Shown here: positions 58,207 to 64,000 of the stretch, piece by piece
How positions within the stretch are numbered: position 1 is the first letter of the stretch
Layout: each line of letters opens with the position of its first letter
Assembly: GCA_964641665.1 (NCBI GenBank)
Contig: CAZXKO010000042.1
Span: 1 to 64,000, forward strand
Length of the DNA: 64,000 nt
Direction: 5' to 3'
Source of the DNA: Gp1-AA133 sp964641665
GTDB lineage: Bacteria > Acidobacteriota > Terriglobia > Terriglobales > Acidobacteriaceae
Made by a program: the position numbers and the translations under genes
Notes under the pieces: model-generated
Database searches by the model: none
What the model was told of the DNA's origin: nothing
Seen by the model: the letters and a program-made list of their open reading frames with translations, nothing else

Positions 58207-60158
58207 GACTGTTCTCGCTTTCTCTTTCCAGATTTCGCCAGGCCCGGGGGAGAGTTTGTTTCCAGAATTTCACGCACTTTGTCCAGCAGGGCCGCACCTG
58301 TAAACGGCTTGCGGACGAACACCACTGGATCCTCTTCTTCGTCGCTCTGCTGAGGTTCATACCCCGACATGTAAAGCACCTTCAGGGCCGGCCGCTCTCT
58401 GTGCAGTTGTCGGCCGAGTTCGCGCCCGCTCATCCCGGGCATTACAACGTCTGCAAGCAGCAGATGGATGGTTTCCGGATGCCGCCTTGCCGAAACAATT
58501 GCTTCCGCGCCGTTTCCGGCCTCCAACACCTGGTACCCGCATTCGCTCAGAACTCTCTTCGCCGCTGCGCGCACCGTGACGTTGTCTTCCACCAGCAACA
58601 CAGTTTCTCCGGCACGCGCTGGCGAATGCCGGAGCTCCACCTTGCCGGCGATGGGCGCTTCCGGAATGCGCGGCAAGATCACGCTGAAGCGGGCTCCTTG
58701 CCCGGGTTCACTCTCGACCGCGATGCTGCCTCCGCTGTTCTTCACGATGTTGTAGACGTTGGCCAGACCAAGACCATTCCCCCGCCCCGGAGTCTTGGTC
58801 GTGAAGAACGGCTCGAACAGGTGCGAGCGGGTTTCCGCGGTCATTCCGCAACCCGTGTCGGATACCGCGAGCAGAACGCCGGGCATCGCACTTCGCGGCA
58901 CCGCCGTATCCGGCGGCTGGAGGTCGCAGTTGGCCGTCTCTACCGTGATACGACCGCTGTCAGAGATCGCGTCGCGCGCATTGAGCACAAGATTGAACAG
59001 GATCTGCTGCACTTGCGTCGGATCCATCTTTACGTTGCCGAGATGTTCCTCGAGCTGCAAGCACAGCTCGATGTTCTCCCCGATCAACCGCCCGAGAAGG
59101 TTCCGCGCGCCCGTGACCGTCTGATTAAGGCAAAGAATCCGCGGTTCGATCACCTGCTGCCGGGAAATCGCCAGCAACTGCTGGATAAGGGCGGCCCCTT
59201 GCTCCCCCGCCAGGCGGATCTCTTCGGCGTGGCGGCGCAGCCGGCCGTCCTTCCCCAGCCCCGCCACCAGAAGGTCGGAGTACAGCATGATGCCCGTCAG
59301 CAGATTGTTGAAATCGTGCGCCACGCCACCCACCAACCGGCCAACCACTTCCATCTTCTGGGCTTCGCGCAGCCGCTGCTCGGCCCGTTTGCGCTCAGTG
59401 ATGTCCTCGGTCATTCCGATCGCGAATTGGGGCTCGCCGTCTGGCCCGCGTACTACTGAAACCGTGAGCCGAACCCATCCAGTGCACTCTCCCTTGCCGA
59501 GATAGCGAACGTCCAGTTCATAGGACTCCCGTTTGCCGTCAACCAACTCCTGGAAGAGCCGCAGATCCTGACCTACGTCCTCGGGATGCGTGAAATCGCG
59601 GAAGTGCATACCGCGCAGTTCCTCGTGGGTGTAGCCCAACATGCGCTCCACCGCCGGGTTGGTTTCGAGAACCCGCCCTACCAGATCGCACTGCACAATC
59701 CCCATGGCGGCCGCTTGAAAGATGGCGCGGAATCGCCGGTCGCTGTCGCGAACCACTCGGCGACGCTCGCGCTGGCTCACGTCACGAATCGTGACCACCA
59801 GAAGTCTGCGGTCTTGCGCCCGAAACGCCGAGCACGTGGACTCGACCCGAATGGGTGTTCCATCCTTGCGACGGCCGAGGTACTCACACAGGGGATTTCC
59901 GTTGCTGATCCTTGCCGTGTCGGTCACACACGTTCGAACGCAACCCTGGCCGTCGACCCGAAAATCCGCCAGCGGCTTGTCCTGAACTTCTGAGCAATCC
60001 GAATAACCGAACAGCTCCGCGAAGGCGGCGTTCGCATACAGAATTCGACCTCGCTCGGCGAGCGCCGCACCCTCCGGGCTCGCGTCAAGCGCCGCTTTCA
60101 GCAGTTCTGCATCGCAGGATTCGGAGGGGCCAGCCAGAGCTCGCAATACTCGTCCCAT
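58203..60158 (-). CDS. hybrid PAS sensor histidine kinase with C-terminal receiver
   Basis: About 651 residues from the ATG at 60158; the frame is open 37 codons further. No transmembrane helix, so cytoplasmic. Three PAS domains: ALDASPEGAALAERGRILYA; RAIFQAAAMGIVQCDLVGRV with NPAVERMLGYTHEELRGMHF; and its PAC part. HisKA with His in LVGGVAHDFNNLLTGIMLYS, HATPase with ILFNLVLNARDAISDSG and DTGCGMTAETRSHLFEPFFT, then TKTPGRGNGLGLANV. The receiver has Asp in LLLADVVMPGMSGRELGRQL. It phosphorylates the NtrC-type partner encoded right after it; the built-in receiver may act as a phosphate sink. Signal unknown. Confidence 0.9.
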   Translation of the reverse strand: MGRVLRALAGPSESCDAELLKAALDASPEGAALAERGRILYANAAFAELFGYSDCSEVQDKPLADFRVDGQGCVRTCVTDTARISNGNPLCEYLGRRKDGTPIRVESTCSAFRAQDRRLLVVTIRDVSQRERRRVVRDSDRRFRAIFQAAAMGIVQCDLVGRVLETNPAVERMLGYTHEELRGMHFRDFTHPEDVGQDLRLFQELVDGKRESYELDVRYLGKGECTGWVRLTVSVVRGPDGEPQFAIGMTEDITERKRAEQRLREAQKMEVVGRLVGGVAHDFNNLLTGIMLYSDLLVAGLGKDGRLRRHAEEIRLAGEQGAALIQQLLAISRQQVIEPRILCLNQTVTGARNLLGRLIGENIELCLQLEEHLGNVKMDPTQVQQILFNLVLNARDAISDSGRITVETANCDLQPPDTAVPRSAMPGVLLAVSDTGCGMTAETRSHLFEPFFTTKTPGRGNGLGLANVYNIVKNSGGSIAVESEPGQGARFSVILPRIPEAPIAGKVELRHSPARAGETVLLVEDNVTVRAAAKRVLSECGYQVLEAGNGAEAIVSARRHPETIHLLLADVVMPGMSGRELGRQLHRERPALKVLYMSGYEPQQSDEEEDPVVFVRKPFTGAALLDKVREILETNSPPGLAKSGKRKREQS

Positions 60159-60305
60159 CGTGGTCGTCTTCGTCTTCGCTAGGGAGCAACGGCGACGACG
60201 GCCGGCGGCAGACCAAATCGGGAATCTCTTGGCGCCGCCTGAGTGCGCCTTACTCCCTATTTGGGACAACTATAGGAGTCCAATATGGGAATGCATAAGT
60301 GCGGT

Positions 60306-60325
60306 CGTCACACGGGTGTGTGACG
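60306..60325. promoter_or_regulatory. perfect inverted repeat between two genes
   Basis: CGTCACAC-GGGT-GTGTGACG, 8-bp perfect arms with a 4-nt loop. It lies 148 bp upstream of the hybrid kinase start and 62 bp past the stop of the lipoprotein gene, both on the minus strand. No T-run follows on either strand, so an operator is more likely than a terminator. The TGTGAC half resembles CRP/FNR half-sites but the orientation is inverted. Confidence 0.5.
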
Positions 60326-60386
60326 TGCAAACATGGAGCGGATGCCCTAGCGCCCGGCTCAGCTAGGGAAACTGACAGCCGAACGC

Positions 60387-61082
60387 TTATTCGTGGAGGG
60401 GGATCGGTTCGGTGAGCCGGAAGGTAAGCCGCCGCTCGGGTCCGACCGTCACATCCTGAATTAGTCTCACCGGCCCTCGGCTCTTTCCACCGACGGAGAC
60501 CGTATCGCCAATCGGGTACACACCGCTCGCCGGTTCGGCCGCCCCTACGAGTGCGCTCCGGCCGGACTCGTTCTCTGCAAAAGCTAGGTTCCCTTTTCGC
60601 GGCGGTCCCCCGCCCTTCGCAAACGTGCTGGAACTCTGCGCTGGCAAAGCTTGGCCTCGGATGGTGATCGAACCCAGCGTCAAACGTAAGTATCCGGGCG
60701 AGTCCGAGATACCAGCCGCCTTGGCCTCCATGATGCGCCCGGTCACCGGCGCTCCTCGTTCGGCGAGAACCCCCCCATTCACTACGATGGGCTCGTCGAG
60801 CACTGCATCAAAAGAATCGCCGGGATGGGCTGTGGCGCTGGAAAGGGTCGACCCTAGATGCACCGTGACCGGGGTTCCAGCCGGGACATGGGCTCCCGGC
60901 GGAATCACCGCGCTCGTCGGAGAAATACCCGTTGCCTGCCCCGCTTGGGCAAACGGGAGATGTTCTTCATCACCAGGCGGTCCCGAGGAAGCTGCGACTG
61001 GGACTGCCGACTGGCGGCTACACCCCGCCGTCAGAATCAGTCCAAGAACAATCGCCGGACACCCCACCCTGCATCCCCTCAT
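60387..61082 (-). CDS. predicted lipoprotein of unknown function
   Basis: 231 residues from the ATG at 61082. The N terminus RVGCPAIVLGLILTAGCSRQ ends in a lipobox (LTAGC), so lipid-anchored. The body has beta-strand-like segments (GAHVPAGTPVTVHLGSTLSS, ILD-type DAVLDEPIVVNGGVLAERGA, YLRLTLGSITIRGQALP) and ends RRLTFRLTEPIPLHE. I recall this pattern (APAGTxVxVRL) in acidobacterial envelope proteins of unknown function. Monocistronic. Confidence 0.65.
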   Translation of the reverse strand: MRGCRVGCPAIVLGLILTAGCSRQSAVPVAASSGPPGDEEHLPFAQAGQATGISPTSAVIPPGAHVPAGTPVTVHLGSTLSSATAHPGDSFDAVLDEPIVVNGGVLAERGAPVTGRIMEAKAAGISDSPGYLRLTLGSITIRGQALPAQSSSTFAKGGGPPRKGNLAFAENESGRSALVGAAEPASGVYPIGDTVSVGGKSRGPVRLIQDVTVGPERRLTFRLTEPIPLHE

Positions 61083-61258
61083 GCGCTTAATCTTCAGACT
61101 CAGCCTCCGAAGGGACAAGTCGCAAGAGAGGTGCCAACCCTTCGTTGTTGTAGCGAAAGCCCTTAGAGAATTCTTCCGAGTATTTTCGTGTATTTCCTGC
61201 ACGTCAGCAGAGCAGGATTGTCCGACTTACCGAGCGGCGTTTCACCTTCCAAAACAAA

Positions 61259-61285
61259 GCCCGAAGGGGTGTTCCCCCTTCGGGC
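61259..61285 (-). terminator. intrinsic terminator after the OmpA/PKD gene
   Basis: GCCCGAAGGGG and CCCCTTCGGGC form an 11-bp perfect stem with a 5-nt loop. On the minus strand it is followed by TTTGTTTT. It lies 26 bp past the stop at 61311. Confidence 0.88.
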
Positions 61286-61310
61286 GTGAGTCGTGCGGAA
61301 GAGCCGAGGA

Positions 61311-63104
61311 CTACTTCTTCTTGGCTGGTTTCTTCGTGACCTTCCTTTTCGCAGGCGCGGCCTTAGCCGCTTCCCTGCCGCCGATCAGCGTCAACGAATC
61401 GGTGGCGTTGAACGGATAGTGCCGCACGGAGGTTTGGGTTTGGCCCGCTGCGTTCAACGTGACGTCCACCCGGCGATTGCTCGCCCAGATGATCGTCTTC
61501 ATGTTGCGTAGGACACGGGCCCGCTCCTCTGTGGTCAGGTCGGTGTTCTCGTCCAACGATGCTTTGACCTCGGCCGCAGTTAGGTTGTGCTGGTCGCCCA
61601 AGGCCTTGGTTTCGATATTCGCCTCGGGTACCCCGTTCTGTACCAGGTAGCTCTTCACCCGCGCCACGCGACGCTCCGAGAGTGCCTGGTTATACGGCGC
61701 GGAACCGCGTACATCGGCGTGTCCTTCGAGCGTCAGGTGAGCATCCGGCTTGGCCTCAAGATACTTCCTGAAATCCGTAGCTAGCGCCAGCAGCGTTTGC
61801 TGCTGACTCGTGACCAGCCCGGCATTTGGATCCTTCACTGTCGGCTGCGCAGTCGGGAAGTAGACGCTGTGCAGTGCCAGCCGCGCTTCCAGTTGCTTGT
61901 CCACCACTGGCGGTGGAGGAGCTTCGACCATCGCCTGCGAGGAAGCATTCGTTGCCAGGCCACGCGAATCGGTACAAGTCGCGTTAACCGTGATCGCGCC
62001 CGGAGACGCCCCCGTCGTGGTCAGCGTCGCAACGTTGCCATTGCCGGAAACGCTGCCGCCGCTGGAACTCCAGCCCGAAACCGTCACCGGCACACCGTCG
62101 GGACTGCTGCACGAGCAGGTGACCGTCACCGGTGTACCCGCCTGCCCACTCGTGGGACTCGCCGAACAACTCATCGTCGGCGGATTCTTCGGCGGCTCCT
62201 TCACCGCATAATTCGCGGTACAACTGGCTTCACCGTTCTTCACCTTGGGATCGGTGATATGCGAAGTCACGGTATAGTTGCCGCCAGCCACGCCCTTTGT
62301 GTCGATCGTGGCCGTGCTGTCCTTACCCGTAACCGGCCCGCCATTCCCGCTCCAGGCGTAGCTCAACGTGTGCTTGGGATTGAAATTGCTAGCCGTCGCC
62401 GTCGCGGTCACCGGCTCACCTTGCATCACTTCTGCGTGATCCACCGAACAGCTCGCCGTCGGCGCGACCGGGGGTGCTCCGCCGAAGTTCAGCACGACAC
62501 CCGTACGCAACCGCACGCCGTCAAAGCTGGGACGCCGCAGGTCGGGCTGGCTCGGAGATACTTGCGCGGCGAAGTTGTGGCGCGCCCATTGATAATCCGC
62601 TTCAATCACGCGGATGCTCAGGTGCTTCATGATGTTGAGATCGATGCCCCCGCCCAGAATCGCACCCACACCTGTGCGCGCGCCAAAACTGGAGGTGTTC
62701 AGGTGATTGGCGCTTAGCAGGGTATGCACGAAAAGATTAATGCCCTCTCCGCGATACGTCGCCCGTGGACCGAGCGAGTAGGTGCTGAAATCGTTTCCAC
62801 TCTTGTAGTTCCCCCCGAAGTCTCCTTCCAGCGCGAAGTTGGGGTGGAAGTTGTAACCTAGGGCCAGTCCGAATCCATCCGGCATGCTGGGCAACTTAAG
62901 CGGCAGTACTCCCCCGCTCCCGTTCGGCCCGCCCGGAACATTCCCCCCCGGGTTCAACCATTGGTAACCCGCGAACAGATCCACCTTGGGCGGATTTTGT
63001 TGATCTTGCGCCAGCGCCACATTCGTGCTCAGTACGGAACATACCGTCAAGAAAAAGCACAGCCAGAAAGTTGTCTTGCCGCGTGGATATCGACAAACCG
63101 ACAT
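61311..63104 (-). CDS. OmpA-family outer-membrane protein with internal Ig/PKD-like repeats
   Basis: 597 residues. Signal peptide WLCFFLTVCSVLSTNVALAQ. An 8-strand OmpA-type barrel (KVDLFAGYQWLN; FALEGDFGGNYKSGNDFS; GVGAILGGGIDLNIMKHLS). Two Ig/PKD-like repeats of about 80 residues follow (PTASCSVDHAEVMQGEPVTA, then PTMSCSASPTSGQAGTPVTV). A C-terminal OmpA peptidoglycan-binding domain contains LTLEGHADVRGSAPYNQALS, then ERRVARVKSYLVQNGVPEAN. The last 25 residues are Lys/Ala-rich (AAKAAPAKRKVTKKPAKKK). It anchors the outer membrane to peptidoglycan and displays repeat domains. The start has GGAGGA upstream. Confidence 0.85.
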   Translation of the reverse strand: MSVCRYPRGKTTFWLCFFLTVCSVLSTNVALAQDQQNPPKVDLFAGYQWLNPGGNVPGGPNGSGGVLPLKLPSMPDGFGLALGYNFHPNFALEGDFGGNYKSGNDFSTYSLGPRATYRGEGINLFVHTLLSANHLNTSSFGARTGVGAILGGGIDLNIMKHLSIRVIEADYQWARHNFAAQVSPSQPDLRRPSFDGVRLRTGVVLNFGGAPPVAPTASCSVDHAEVMQGEPVTATATASNFNPKHTLSYAWSGNGGPVTGKDSTATIDTKGVAGGNYTVTSHITDPKVKNGEASCTANYAVKEPPKNPPTMSCSASPTSGQAGTPVTVTCSCSSPDGVPVTVSGWSSSGGSVSGNGNVATLTTTGASPGAITVNATCTDSRGLATNASSQAMVEAPPPPVVDKQLEARLALHSVYFPTAQPTVKDPNAGLVTSQQQTLLALATDFRKYLEAKPDAHLTLEGHADVRGSAPYNQALSERRVARVKSYLVQNGVPEANIETKALGDQHNLTAAEVKASLDENTDLTTEERARVLRNMKTIIWASNRRVDVTLNAAGQTQTSVRHYPFNATDSLTLIGGREAAKAAPAKRKVTKKPAKKK

Positions 63105-63200
63105 GTGAATCCTCCGGAACTAAACCGTTCACTTACTAGGATCTGACCAACCGCGAATCATGAGAAACGGTATGAGATAAACGTCAAGACGGGGTTTTGT

Positions 63201-63407
63201 GTGACCGCGAATTTTACAGCAACCAAACCCCAAAGCGAAGCTTGGAGTGCCGAATATTACCCGATTCCGAACCAGCGATTACAATGGCAATATCTCGGGA
63301 AGCCTGTGGGCTTTCTGCGGGGTTTGTCTCAGTTTGATATTCAGGTTTTGGAAGAGTTCGGCAGAAGCGGAGGCATGACCTACAAGACTCCCCAACCGAA
63401 CGACTGA
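63201..63407 (+). CDS. small hypothetical protein
   Basis: 68 residues from a GTG at 63201 (MTANFTATKPQSEAWSAEYY). Soluble, no signal, no recognisable motif; the aromatic-rich part (YYPIPNQRLQWQYLGKPVGF) is not characteristic. Codon use fits coding DNA only loosely. It may be spurious. It precedes the response-regulator gene by 64 bp. Confidence 0.35.
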   Translation: MTANFTATKPQSEAWSAEYYPIPNQRLQWQYLGKPVGFLRGLSQFDIQVLEEFGRSGGMTYKTPQPND

Positions 63408-63471
63408 TTCACCTGCTCTCATCCCTGTCTGGGATTGCGCCAGGAATCCGAATAATGGAATTTATGCACTT

Positions 63472-64000
63472 ATGAGCCAAGAAAAAGTTCTGATTGTCGA
63501 AGACGAAGAAAATGAGCGCAGCGGTCTTGCTGAAGTACTCTCCGCATGGGGATATCGGGTCGAGACTGCCTCTGATGGCATGGAGGGGTGGGACAAAATC
63601 ACCCAGTGGTCGCCCGCCATCATTGTCACTGATCTCAAAATGCCCCGGATGGGCGGCATGGAACTGCTCGAGCGCCTGGTGGAAAGGCAGACCAGCCAGA
63701 CCGTCGCTGTGATCGTAATGACCGCCCAGGGCACCATTGACAGCGCCGTCCATGCCATGCGCGTGGGTGCTTACGACTACATCACGAAGCCCATCGACAC
63801 CGATCGTCTGCACACCATCCTGCAAAAGGCCGGAGAACTCCTGGGAACCAAGGTGGAACTCGAGGTGCATCGCCGCAAGCTCCGCGACACCGGCTCCCTC
63901 GGCCAGCTGGTCGGATCCTCCAAAAAGATGCAGGAGATCTTTCGTCTTATCGAGATGGTCGCGCCCAGCACCGCTTCCGTTCTGATCACGGGGGCCAGCG
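63472..64000 (+). CDS. sigma-54-dependent response regulator (NtrC family), 3' end cut by the window
   Basis: The ATG at 63472 opens a frame of 176 codons that runs off the right edge. The receiver domain has the acidic pair in VLIVEDEENERSGLAEVLSA, phospho-acceptor Asp in IIVTDLKMPRMGGMELLERL, the Thr/Ser in VIVMTAQGTIDSAVHAM and the Lys in YDYITKPIDTDRLHTIL. The AAA+ domain starts after residue ~145 (LGQLVGSSKKMQEIFRLIEM, then VAPSTASVLITGAS) and would reach Walker A just past the edge. A second NtrC-type regulator, distinct from the one at 56.8-58.2 kb. Confidence 0.88.
   Translation, partial: MSQEKVLIVEDEENERSGLAEVLSAWGYRVETASDGMEGWDKITQWSPAIIVTDLKMPRMGGMELLERLVERQTSQTVAVIVMTAQGTIDSAVHAMRVGAYDYITKPIDTDRLHTILQKAGELLGTKVELEVHRRKLRDTGSLGQLVGSSKKMQEIFRLIEMVAPSTASVLITGAS

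Noticed and set aside
61797..62717. A 306-codon Arg-rich open frame opposite the OmpA/PKD gene
   Set aside because: Antisense shadow of repeat-containing coding DNA.

Overview
The window looks like chromosomal DNA of an acidobacterium, probably class Terriglobia (Acidobacteriales/Koribacter-like). This is inferred from protein style only: high-GC codon use, Tat-exported GH127/GH39 enzymes, a K+-independent-type membrane pyrophosphatase, an hrcA-grpE-dnaJ-rsmE run, and an outer-membrane PKD/OmpA protein. No rRNA is present. There is one tRNA, and no CRISPR array, insertion sequence or prophage that I can see.

Layout. 1-4.8 kb: a LuxR-type regulator cut by the left edge, a 1-Cys peroxiredoxin, tRNA-Asn with a decayed DUF4011 fragment directly behind its 3' end, an AAA/DUF4143 ATPase behind a palindromic and apparently leaderless promoter, and a small membrane protein. 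4.8-11.9 kb: a plant-polysaccharide block (GH39, two GH127-type arabinofuranosidases, an aldo/keto reductase) whose upstream regions carry LacI-family-like palindromes. 12-17.4 kb: a frameshifted secreted protein, a ModA plus MerR/TOBE-regulator pair, a decayed CLC channel and a TPR protein. 17.5-20.4 kb: hppA followed by a palindromic repeat. 20.4-24.5 kb: cytochrome c and an outer-membrane protein, a Fur-family regulator surrounded by TTGCAA palindromes, rho, and an omega-like protein. 24.9-32.1 kb: sugar epimerase-pilT, a PAS histidine kinase, an SDR, a thiolase, and a very small transcript encoding a 14-residue lysine-rich peptide.

32.1-45 kb: a helicase-nuclease fusion, the rsmE/dnaJ/grpE/hrcA heat-shock operon, an amine oxidase-like flavoprotein, an Mrp ATPase, an SDR, cydBA with a perfect CRP/FNR-type palindrome upstream, and a thioesterase. 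45-50.3 kb: a TPR protein, an SDR, a LON-domain protein, a MoxR-like AAA plus VWA pair, and a CDGSH protein. 50.3-56.2 kb: a divergent cluster with a GT4 enzyme, a GpgS-like synthase, a second GT-A enzyme, a TM-helix channel-like protein and an MpgP-like HAD phosphatase. I read it as a glucosylglycerate-family compatible-solute pathway linked to osmotic sensing. 56.2-64 kb: a small receiver-like gene broken by one amber codon, an NtrC-type regulator with a hybrid kinase, a lipoprotein, an OmpA/PKD protein, and a second NtrC-type regulator cut by the right edge.

The most interesting features are the tiny lysine-rich ORF with its own promoter, TTGCAA operator and terminator; the same operator motif around the fur-like gene; the two-glycosyltransferase compatible-solute cluster; and two genes (dnaJ and the HAD phosphatase) whose best-placed starts appear to be ATT and ATC. 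Several genes are visibly decaying: CLC, ComM, DUF4011, the receiver-like gene and the secreted protein at 12.1 kb. Single-base breaks in homopolymers could also be sequencing errors.
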